Shown here one piece after another: positions 1 through 6,492 of a stretch of 16,882 nucleotides of DNA. Source of the DNA: JANXYW01 sp964458665. Its GTDB lineage: Bacteria > Chloroflexota > Dehalococcoidia > DSTF01 > JACRBR01. Location of the stretch: NCBI GenBank assembly GCA_964458665.1, contig CAYWOO010000047.1:1-16882 (forward strand), written 5' to 3'. Under the pieces are notes generated by a model, which saw only the letters and a program-made list of their open reading frames with translations, was not told where the DNA came from and did not search any database. Both the position numbers and the translations under genes were made by a program. Within the stretch, counting starts at the first letter, position 1. Each line of letters begins with the position of its first letter.

Positions 1-2
1 GT

Positions 3-491
3 TTGCTGGAGCTGGGCCTCAGCCCGCAGGCGGCGCTCGAAGGCCTCCTCGCGGAAGATCCGGGCGCTGCGACGCGCCAGGTCGCCGGCATCGACGCGCA
101 GGGCCGCTCCTTCGCTTTCAGCGGCGCGGAGTGCGTCGGCTGGTTCGGTAGCCGTGCCGGTCAGGACTACTCGGTGCAGGGCAACATGCTCGTCGGGCAG
201 GCGACGATTGATGCGATGGCGGAGGAGTTCGAGTCGGGCGCCGGCAAATGGCTCGGCATCCGTTTGATGGCGGCGCTCGAGGCGGGCCAGGTGGCAGGCG
301 GCGACAACCGCGGCCGCGTTTCCGCCGCGCTGCTCGTCACCCCGATGGACACGACGAAGGGACCGCCGCCGCTTGCGTTCGACGCCCGGCGCTACGAGAT
401 GAACATCCGCGTCGACGAGCACCCCGATCCGGTCGCCGAACTCCGCCGCGTCTTCGACTTGATGCTAGGCATGGGCCGCGAGCAGCGCTGA
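3..491 (+). CDS. DUF1028 family protein, 3' part only
   Basis: The open frame enters from the left edge, so the true start lies outside the window; the first complete codon is a TTG that need not be an initiator. The 162 visible residues match the DUF1028 family: a V-G-W-F-G-S segment at about residues 45-50, then QGNML at about 60, the G-G-D-N-R-G-R-x-S-A-A-L-L stretch at about 99-111, and a C-terminal RVDEHPDPVAELRR. The family has an N-terminal-nucleophile hydrolase-like fold, but its substrate is not established, so I give no reaction. The gene stops with TGA at 489-491 and converges on the dockerin gene across a palindrome. Family assignment is confident; function is unknown. Confidence 0.85.
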   Translation: MLELGLSPQAALEGLLAEDPGAATRQVAGIDAQGRSFAFSGAECVGWFGSRAGQDYSVQGNMLVGQATIDAMAEEFESGAGKWLGIRLMAALEAGQVAGGDNRGRVSAALLVTPMDTTKGPPPLAFDARRYEMNIRVDEHPDPVAELRRVFDLMLGMGREQR

Positions 492-498
492 CGCCGGA

Positions 499-535
499 CG
501 CAGCAGAGGCGTCGCATGCGACGCCTCTCGCTGCG
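499..535. terminator. Strong hairpin between two convergent genes
   Basis: Bases 505-528 form a perfect 24-bp palindrome (left arm AGAGGCGTCGCA). The stem extends by six more pairs (499-504 with 530-535) past a single bulged C at 529. It lies between the stop of the DUF1028 gene and the stop of the dockerin gene, where a bidirectional terminator is expected. There is no T-run on either side, so it is not a textbook intrinsic terminator; a barrier to convergent transcription or a Rho-assisted end are alternatives. Confidence 0.55.
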
Positions 536-551
536 TTCAGTACACCTACGG

Positions 552-2081
552 CTAACAGCGCTTCCCGAGTTGCTTCGTTGCCAACACCAAGTCCGCCTGG
601 TTGACGCGGCCATCACCGTTCACGTCGGCGCGCAGATCCGGTTGTAGACGCGACATGTTCCGGATGATGAAGCGCAGATCATCGCGCGTTACTTGGCCGT
701 CGCCCGTAACATCCGCACAGGCCTCCGAGTCGCCGACCTGGCAGTTGATCGTGATGCCTGTGAGGGTGGTGGTAAGCGTATAGCCGGCCGCATTCATGAG
801 CGTCGTGCCGAACGGATCCGGGTCGATGCCCACTAGAGCGATCCTGAACGCTCCGCGCGAGAGGCAGCGCATCTCAAGGCTCGTTGTCTCGCCTGTGAAC
901 AGTGTGCCTCCATGTTGGACAAGCGTGATGCACCCGGCGCCTTGACCAGTGAGGAGAAGAGGCGGGATGTCGCTATATGTGTGCGGTGGAGCACAGGTAT
1001 CGAGCCCCGTTTGGGTTGTGTGTTCGATAGCAGTTGCGAACGAGAGCTCGTTCTGGGAGTAGGCAACCTCCCACTGATAGCCAGCGTACGGCACCTTGCC
1101 TACCTTCGTCACATCGATGCCGATGGTGAACGGCTGGTCGCCGACGATGCGGCGCGTCGTCTGAATCCCGCCTTGACCCCGGTCGGCGTCGAGACGCATT
1201 TCGTACTGGCAGTCGGCGGTCGCGGCTGGCGGTGAGATGAAGCCGGTGCATGGCGCCGGCGGCGCGGGCGGGCTAACCGGCGTCGGCGGGCTAGGCGGCG
1301 TCGCACACGGTGGACTGAACGGCACCGCGGGTGACGGGTCACACGGTGGCGGCGAAAGCGGCGGGCACGGTGGACTGAACGGGCTCGCGGGCGACGGGCT
1401 ACACGGTGGCGGCGAGAGCGGTGTGCATGGCGGTGAGGTCTGGTTCGGACCGCAGATAGGCGGGCTGATCGGCGTTTGCACGGCGCATGGCGGACTGTTG
1501 ACACCGGAGCCGGGCGATGGGTTGCATGGGATCGGCGTCGCCTCGCCGCATGGCGGGCTGACGCTCGCCGGCGGCGAGAGCGGACAGCCGGAGTTGGGCC
1601 TGCAGCGCAGACGGATCGCCGTCTCCATGTCGCCGCTCCGCACCACGACGTTCGGCTGCTGTGAGTACGAGTCGGAGTACAGGACGACGGTCGTAGATGC
1701 GAGCCCGTGCTGCGTGAATGCGTTCGGCGGCGACGCCGAGCCGTTGAACACAGAGAAGGACACGTACGTATAGTCGGGAACGAGCTGGCCGACTTCGTTC
1801 CGCACGAACACACGGATCGTGGACGAGTGACTACCGTTGCAATGGATGTCCGCTGGATCTGGCCGCAACAGCTCGATACTGTATGGCCCCGGCGTAGCTC
1901 CTTCAGGCGTCGACGTCGGTGGTGGGGTCGGGGTGAAGGGTACGTTGCCGCGTTGGGATATCGGCGGCAGGCCGTTGCCGGAGCCGCCGACGATGCCCGA
2001 AGCGCTGGCGCCCAGCAGCCCGAACTCCAGCGCGCCCAGCGCGAGCAGCGCGACGACGCCTACGGCGATCTTCCTGTTCAT
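552..2081 (-). CDS. Secreted protein: Cys/Pro repeat linker, cohesin-like domain, C-terminal dockerin
   Basis: The 509-residue protein begins with MNRK, a hydrophobic run and an A-S-A-type cleavage site near residue 28, so it is exported. A TPTPPPTST-type linker follows, then an immunoglobulin-like stretch (about 67-160) and a roughly 115-residue Pro/Cys-rich region with recurring SPPC motifs (about 165-280). Next comes a cohesin-like beta domain (about 292-445) and a dockerin type I pair at the end. The two calcium loops are DVTGDGQVTRDD (from 457) and DVNGDGRVNQAD (from 486). The ATG at 2079-2081 is preceded by GAAAGGG with seven bases between, a good ribosome site. The stop is TAG. Dockerins bind calcium and usually pair with cohesins; here both folds may lie in one chain, suggesting self-assembly or a surface role. 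The cohesin call is by pattern only. It sits 48 bases downstream of the DUF4185 gene and may be co-transcribed with it. Confidence 0.8.
   Translation of the reverse strand: MNRKIAVGVVALLALGALEFGLLGASASGIVGGSGNGLPPISQRGNVPFTPTPPPTSTPEGATPGPYSIELLRPDPADIHCNGSHSSTIRVFVRNEVGQLVPDYTYVSFSVFNGSASPPNAFTQHGLASTTVVLYSDSYSQQPNVVVRSGDMETAIRLRCRPNSGCPLSPPASVSPPCGEATPIPCNPSPGSGVNSPPCAVQTPISPPICGPNQTSPPCTPLSPPPCSPSPASPFSPPCPPLSPPPCDPSPAVPFSPPCATPPSPPTPVSPPAPPAPCTGFISPPAATADCQYEMRLDADRGQGGIQTTRRIVGDQPFTIGIDVTKVGKVPYAGYQWEVAYSQNELSFATAIEHTTQTGLDTCAPPHTYSDIPPLLLTGQGAGCITLVQHGGTLFTGETTSLEMRCLSRGAFRIALVGIDPDPFGTTLMNAAGYTLTTTLTGITINCQVGDSEACADVTGDGQVTRDDLRFIIRNMSRLQPDLRADVNGDGRVNQADLVLATKQLGKRC
1306..1425 (-). 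repeat. Two 60-bp tandem copies inside the Cys/Pro linker
   Basis: Bases 1306-1365 and 1366-1425 are near-identical 60-bp copies, each beginning CACGGTGGACTGAAC on the + strand. On the coding strand each gives a 20-residue unit containing LSPPPC, then a PSPA segment, then FSPPC. More degenerate SPPC units flank them on both sides, so the linker looks to have grown by internal duplication. There are no spacers and no palindromic repeat, so this is a protein repeat and not CRISPR. Confidence 0.8.
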
Positions 2082-2130
2082 AGCGTTACCCTTTCGTGCC
2101 TTCTCTCAGCCGATGTGCCCCGAACCCCAC

Positions 2131-3774
2131 TCATGGTGCGTAGAACGCGGCCTCGCCGCGCGTGTACCCGTACTGCTCCAGTCCGCTGCTCTTCGGCGAC
2201 AGGAGCTGCGATTCGCCCTTCTGCCAGACGAACACCGGTCGATACGCCAACGACGATCCGGTTACAGACGGCGCAGGCGCTGCGTAGAACGACAGGTCGC
2301 CGCGCGTGAACCCGTCGCCGGGTGACGCTAGCGCGTACCGCGATGCTCCGTCTCGTTGCCAGCGATAGACGGGCACGAATCCGTCGATGGGCGTCCCGGA
2401 CGCGTAGAATGCCACGCCCTGGTCCGACCATTCCTTGCCGGGTGATGTCGCGCCATAGGCCACCGCGTCGCGCGTACCGCGCCACTCGTGGATACCCGTG
2501 GCCGGCCGCACCTCAAACGCGGTCGTCGAGTATGGTTCGATGCTGCTCACCGTCACGAACATGCTGCCCCCTTCGTCGCCTGCCAGTTCCCGGTGCTGGA
2601 GCGGGCTGTAGCACGTCGGCACGCGCACCTGGGCGAATGCGGTGCAATCCAGCCACGGCTGAGCATCCGACCATGGGCCTTCGAGCCGGTCGGCCGTGCG
2701 CGCGCCGACGGAAGCAAAGGACGTGTTCACCAGAGCGACGTACTTGTGCAGCGATTTGTTCCAGGCGATGCTGGCGCCATTTTCGAACGCGGCCAGCTTC
2801 TGCACGTCGTCGTCGGAACTGGGCACTTCCCACAGCGACCGGGCATCGGCGACGGATGCGCTCCAGCCGACGCCGGTCCAGTACTGGTATGCGCCTGCGT
2901 CCGCCATCCGCGGCGGCTCGACGCGCGCCAGGATCTCGCGCACGCCGCCGCTGCCGGGCCCGTCCGCCGCCTTCATCTGCAGCACGACGCGCAGCAGGCC
3001 ATCCGCGCCCATCTCCACCGGCTCCGCGCCGATGACCTGTCCGCCCGCGGCGCCGTCCGCGCCCCACAGCCTGCGTGCCAGCACGGTCGTCTGCATCGTC
3101 GTCGTATCGAGGCGCGCCAGCCCGATCTCGCCGATTGTGTATGCGTACGGGCCCGAGCCGTAGATGTACGACGTGTAGAAGTCGAACGCGTGGTCGCCGA
3201 CCGCCCATGCGCCTGACGGCCACACCGTCAGTGAGCCATCTTTCGGCAGGAACGGCACGGCGATACCGTCGCGTGCGTGGTAGTTCAGCTTTGGGCAGCC
3301 GTCGGGACGTCGCGTATCGGACCAGGCAATGGCGTTCTGCTCGATCTGTTTGCCGGAGGCGGCGAGGAACAGCGTGTCACCGAACAGCCACCAAGTGCGA
3401 CCGCCGACGACCAGCGATTGTCCGCCGTCGGCGCCCTGCACGAATGCGGCGGCCGCGTCCTCGTTCGAGAAGGAGCAGATCTGGCGCGCGAACACGGCAG
3501 GCGGCGCTGGGTCTGGGACGAGCGCATCGCCGCCCGTGGGCGTCGACGATGTTCCGAACGCTCGCGCGACGAGCATCACTGCTCCGGCGATGGCGGGTAG
3601 CGCTGCGAGCGCGATCAGCAGCCGTCCGCCGCGGCGCGTCGTTTGTCGGGCCTCCGTCAGGGTGGCCACCGCCCTCTGTGACTGCTCAGCCCCTGCGAGG
3701 GGCGCAGCATACCACGAAGCTGATGCGCGCTCGGGCTGCCTGGGATCCTCGCCTGCTGTCTGCGCTGTCCACAT
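2131..3774 (-). CDS. Membrane-anchored DUF4185-type five-bladed propeller with DUF5648-like C-terminus
   Basis: I chose the ATG at 3772-3774 (547 residues); the frame stays open further upstream, but that stretch is antisense to the HAD gene and not protein-like. Residues 1-50 are polar, 52-73 form one transmembrane helix (RLLIALAALP then AIAGAVMLVARAF), and the rest would face outside. The outer part has the G-R-T-W-W-L-F-G-D-T-L motif typical of DUF4185 and glycosidase-like five-bladed propellers. A Y-I-Y-G-S strand and a SIAWNKSLHKYVALVNT strand follow, as in that family. The last 100 residues carry repeats of the V-P-V-Y-R-W ... F-Y-A kind seen in DUF5648 sugar-binding-like tails. A carbohydrate-related surface role is inference. 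There is no Shine-Dalgarno; a -10-like TACTAT lies six bases before the ATG. Confidence 0.7.
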   Translation of the reverse strand: MWTAQTAGEDPRQPERASASWYAAPLAGAEQSQRAVATLTEARQTTRRGGRLLIALAALPAIAGAVMLVARAFGTSSTPTGGDALVPDPAPPAVFARQICSFSNEDAAAAFVQGADGGQSLVVGGRTWWLFGDTLFLAASGKQIEQNAIAWSDTRRPDGCPKLNYHARDGIAVPFLPKDGSLTVWPSGAWAVGDHAFDFYTSYIYGSGPYAYTIGEIGLARLDTTTMQTTVLARRLWGADGAAGGQVIGAEPVEMGADGLLRVVLQMKAADGPGSGGVREILARVEPPRMADAGAYQYWTGVGWSASVADARSLWEVPSSDDDVQKLAAFENGASIAWNKSLHKYVALVNTSFASVGARTADRLEGPWSDAQPWLDCTAFAQVRVPTCYSPLQHRELAGDEGGSMFVTVSSIEPYSTTAFEVRPATGIHEWRGTRDAVAYGATSPGKEWSDQGVAFYASGTPIDGFVPVYRWQRDGASRYALASPGDGFTRGDLSFYAAPAPSVTGSSLAYRPVFVWQKGESQLLSPKSSGLEQYGYTRGEAAFYAP

Positions 3775-3780
3775 ATGTTG

Positions 3781-3786
3781 ATAGTA
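3781..3786 (-). promoter_or_regulatory. -10-like TACTAT, six bases before the DUF4185 ATG (leaderless)
   Basis: On the minus strand TACTAT is followed by CAACAT and then the ATG. With the usual -10 to start distance, transcription would begin at or next to the ATG. No ribosome site is visible and no clear -35 was found. The same spacing recurs at three other genes in the window. Confidence 0.45.
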
Positions 3787-3859
3787 CGCCGCTTCGCGGG
3801 CGACGCACCTGTCGCGTTGCTGACGTTTGGCTGACGCTTCGTCTACGGGCGGCGGGAGC

Positions 3860-4507
3860 CTATAGGAGGATGAACCGCCGTACGGCCTCCTCAGCCAGCG
3901 AATCGACGACGATGTCCGCATCCGCAAGATCGGGCGCGGCGTGGGTCGTCGTGACGCCGATCGCCCGCATGCCACCGGCCTTGACCGCTTGCAGGCCCGC
4001 AGGCGCGTCCTCGATGACGATGCAGCGCTCCGGTTCGCCCTCGACTCGGCTCGCGGCCGCCAGGAAGCCCTCGGGGTGGGGCTTGCCGCGCGAGGCATCC
4101 TCTTCAGCGATCAGCGCCTGGAAGTGGTCGCCGATATCGAGCATGTCGACGACCATATCGAGATTCGCTCGTGGCGCCGACGTGACCACCGTCTTGGCGA
4201 TGCCCTGCTCGTCGAGGAACCACAGCAGGTCGCGAACGCCGGACAGCAGATCGAGCTTGCCACGTGCGGCAGCGCGAAACAGCTACTCCTTGCGCTCGGC
4301 CAGCTCGCGCAGGCGCGTGTCAGCGATGACCGGTGCGAGTCCGCGGATGATCGGCTCGTTGCGCAGCCCGAACGTCTGCGTGAAGTAGTCGGGTGCATGG
4401 GCGAGGCCGGCTTCGCGCGCCAACTGATGCCATGCGGAAAGGTGGTGCTCGCGGCTATCGATGATTACGCCGTCGAGATCGAAGAGGACGGCGACGTCAC
4501 TCCGCAC
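3860..4507 (-). pseudogene. HAD-superfamily phosphatase (beta-phosphoglucomutase-like) with internal TAG
   Basis: Read from the GTG at 4505-4507, the frame encodes a complete HAD subfamily IA protein of 215 positions, interrupted once by TAG at 4283-4285 (codon 75). Motif I is VLFDLDGVIIDS with D10 and D12. Beyond the stop come LFRAAARGKLDLL, motif II VVTSAP, motif III GKPHPEGF and motif IV CIVIEDAPAGLQAV. No frameshift is needed to join the halves; alignment suggests the TAG replaces an ordinary residue within the helical cap. Such enzymes dephosphorylate or isomerise sugar phosphates. The gene overlaps the end of the SprT gene by 11 bases, so it was the second gene of an operon. The same gene ends in TAG at 3860-3862, so TAG recoding is unlikely; a young nonsense mutation or a base error is more likely. 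Confidence 0.8.
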
Positions 4508-5036
4508 GCGACGTAACGACGAGCCGGAAGCGGCGATCGTAGTTGCCGCTTGCGTAGTTGTCGCAGCAGCTGCGGCAGGCGACCTTGTCGCGGCGGCTCC
4601 GCACATAACGCTTGCGGCACCTCGGACAGGTCATGTGCCATCCGCGCCGCTGCGCCCGTTCCTTCTGCGCGAAGGGAGGGCAGGTGATCGTGATGCGCGG
4701 ATCCAGCTCGTGAGCGACGGCGCGGAACTCCCGCCCGTGTGGAGCGATGCGGCGGCCGTAGCGCCAGCGCGCGGCCCAGTGCGCCAGCTCGTGCTTCAGG
4801 ACGAGCAGGGTCGCATCGATGCCGTGATCGCGGTGATAGAGCGTCGCCAGTTTGATCTCGCCAGAGTCCGGATAGCAGCGGCCGGCGCTGGAGGTCATGC
4901 GTCCGCTCATCTCCAGGCGGGGATAGGGCGCGCGGGGCATGGAGATGACGTCACGGAAGTGATTCTTGATGAGGCGGTCCATGGCGTCCTGTAGCTCGGC
5001 CTGGAGCCAGAACTCCGGCCCGCCCAGCGGGAGCAT
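4497..5036 (-). CDS. SprT-like zinc metalloprotein
   Basis: From the ATG at 5034-5036 the protein has 179 residues. It contains the zinc-metallopeptidase motif HELAH (82-86) followed by an HGREF segment with H100, the layout of SprT/Spartan domains. It ends in a zinc ribbon, CPRC (137-140) and CRSC (154-157), as in bacterial SprT proteins. Eukaryotic Spartan cleaves DNA-protein crosslinks; the bacterial role is less clear, so no substrate is given. GGAAGG lies four bases before this ATG. A TTG eleven codons upstream (5067-5069), with GAGGG before it, is an alternative start giving 190 residues. The stop overlaps the start of the broken HAD gene, implying one transcript. Confidence 0.82.
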   Translation of the reverse strand: MLPLGGPEFWLQAELQDAMDRLIKNHFRDVISMPRAPYPRLEMSGRMTSSAGRCYPDSGEIKLATLYHRDHGIDATLLVLKHELAHWAARWRYGRRIAPHGREFRAVAHELDPRITITCPPFAQKERAQRRGWHMTCPRCRKRYVRSRRDKVACRSCCDNYASGNYDRRFRLVVTSRAE

Positions 5037-5069
5037 GTAGCCTTCCGCGTTCGCCGTTCTGTTAACCAA

Positions 5070-5489
5070 TGCGCCCTCGCTCCGGAGAATGCGACGCTAC
5101 GTGACGGCGATTCCGTACTTCAATCATCGGAGTATCGAGCCGACTTGCCACGGTGGGGGTGGGCCTCCGGGCTGTTGCCGCGCGATTCGCGGCTGCCTGT
5201 GGCCACCTTACACCGAGCGGTCGCCGTTGGGCAGATGTTCAGGCCGTCAACTCGCGGAATTATGTCCATCTACACCCGAATTTCTATGAACGCTGTCAAC
5301 GCATTGGGTCCGCGTTGGTGCTCGCCGGGTGGCCATCAGTTAGTTCTATCGACATGCCGCAGCGTTGGCAGCCTAGAGCATATGTTCGCATATCATCGCG
5401 GCCATTGCAAGCGCGGGCTGACGCCATTCTGTGCGCGTTGGCCCGCGTTTGCTACGGTGAAGCTACCATCCAGAACGAGGAGCAGGCGC
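5070..5489. other. Intergenic region without a recognisable gene
   Basis: About 420 bases separate the divergent SprT and selenoprotein genes. The selenoprotein frame happens to stay open through most of it, but the translation has no domain-like character and the strong ribosome site at 5477-5482 argues against a longer protein. A small dyad (ATATG, four bases, CATAT at 5380-5393) is present. I see no tRNA and no convincing promoter hexamer pair; the divergent promoters must lie here. Confidence 0.5.
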
Positions 5490-6371
5490 ATGGTTGACAG
5501 CTACAAATGGCTCCCGCCCTCGCTAAAGGGCTATTTCGAGAACATGCGGATCGACACGCCCGCCGACGTGCCATGGACGCCGCTCGCCAAGCCGCTGGCG
5601 GAAGCGCGCATCGCGCTCGTGACGACGGCGGGTATCAATGTGCGGGGCGTCGGGCCGCCGTTCGATTACGCGCGCGAGCAACTGGAGCCCAACTGGGGCG
5701 ACCCGACGTATCGGATGCTGCCGCGCGATCTGCGCCCGGAGCAGGTGCAGAGCGGCCATCTGCACATCAACAACGACGACATCGACACGGATTTCAACGT
5801 GGCGCTGCCGATCAGCCGCATGCTCGAGCTGGAGGCCGAAGGCGTCGTCGGTTCGCTGGCGCCAACCAACTATTCGTTCATGGGGTATCAGCCCGATACG
5901 ACCGAGTGGCGGGAGCACTACGCACCCGAGGTCGCGCAGCGCATGCGGGACGAGCGCGTCGACGGCGTACTGCTCACGCCCGTCTGACCGGACTGCTGCC
6001 GCGCCGTGAATGCGCTGGCACGAAGCTTCGAAGTGGCAGGCTTCGCCACGACCGTCATCAACATCATGCCCGTTTGGGGCGAGCGCTTTGGCACACCGCG
6101 CACGCTCGGCGTCGAATTTCCGTTCGGCCACACGTGCGGCCCGGCTGGCGACGTCGCGCTGCAGTCGCGCGTCGTTCGGGCCGCGCTGGATCTGCTGGCC
6201 GGGGCTGAAGGCCCGCCGCCGGTGGTGCGCCTCTTCGACGAGCCGTGGCCAGGCGATTTCGACATCTGGAAGAAGGCCTGGCATCCCAAGGAACCCTCAC
6301 CGATTATCCGCTGGATGCGCGAACAGGCAGCGACCCGCGCGCAGCAGCAGCGCGAGGGTGGGTCGGCGTAA
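5490..6371 (+). CDS. Selenoprotein, glycine/sarcosine/betaine/D-proline reductase selenoprotein B family (TGA read as Sec)
   Basis: The frame starts at ATG 5490 behind GAGGAG (5477-5482, seven-base spacing). It meets TGA at 5985-5987 (codon 166) and continues without shift to TAA at 6369-6371, giving 293 residues if TGA is read as selenocysteine. The local sequence is VLLTPV-U-PDCCRAVNA. In the GrdB/PrdB-like family this hydrophobic strand ends in Sec or Cys, followed by a nearby Cys, forming the redox site. The part before the TGA has GLGPPF-like, INNDDIDTDFN-like and SLAPTNYSFMGY-like family segments. The part after it has ATTVINIMPVWGE and VEFPFGHTCGPAGD, typical of the family's C-terminal half. 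In characterised systems the B subunit binds the amine or amino acid and passes it to a selenol; this shorter, stand-alone protein has no proven substrate. A SECIS-like hairpin follows the TGA. Cutting the protein at the TGA would remove the entire second half of the domain. Eis follows 121 bases downstream. Confidence 0.85.
5985..6020 (+). promoter_or_regulatory. Sec UGA codon and bacterial SECIS-like hairpin
   Basis: After the TGA (5985-5987), bases 5997-6004 (TGCCGCGC) pair with 6012-6015 (GCGC) and 6017-6020 (GGCA), leaving T6016 bulged. The apical loop is CGTGAAT (6005-6011), with G as its second base. Seventeen bases separate UGA and loop. Bacterial SECIS elements typically have a loop 16-37 bases after UGA with a G in its first two positions and bind SelB; all three hold here. 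Pairing was checked by hand, energy was not computed. Confidence 0.7.
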
Positions 6372-6492
6372 CCGCTCAGAGCCACCATTGGCCCGGCATG
6401 AACGTCTTGTTGCGATAGCGATGGCGGTACGGACGCTTTCGCTCCGGCGTGGAAGATCGCTTATCATCGCTGGACGACAGTGAGGAGGCTGC

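Noticed and set aside
1237..1773. Glycine-rich + strand ORF opposite the Cys/Pro linker, and the repeats as a CRISPR array
   Set aside because: The glycine-rich pattern is the antisense image of SPPC repeats; the repeats are contiguous with no spacers.
4283..4285. TAG read as pyrrolysine or other recoded amino acid
   Set aside because: HAD proteins have no special residue there, and TAG is the normal stop of this gene (3860-3862), the dockerin gene (552-554) and hicB (7995-7997).
5380..5393. ATATG-TTCG-CATAT dyad as an operator
   Set aside because: Only five pairs, no flanking symmetry, and over 95 bases from the nearest start codon; chance cannot be excluded.
5145..5489. N-terminal extension of the selenoprotein frame
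   Set aside because: The open stretch has no family similarity, and a strong ribosome site at 5477-5482 points to the ATG at 5490.
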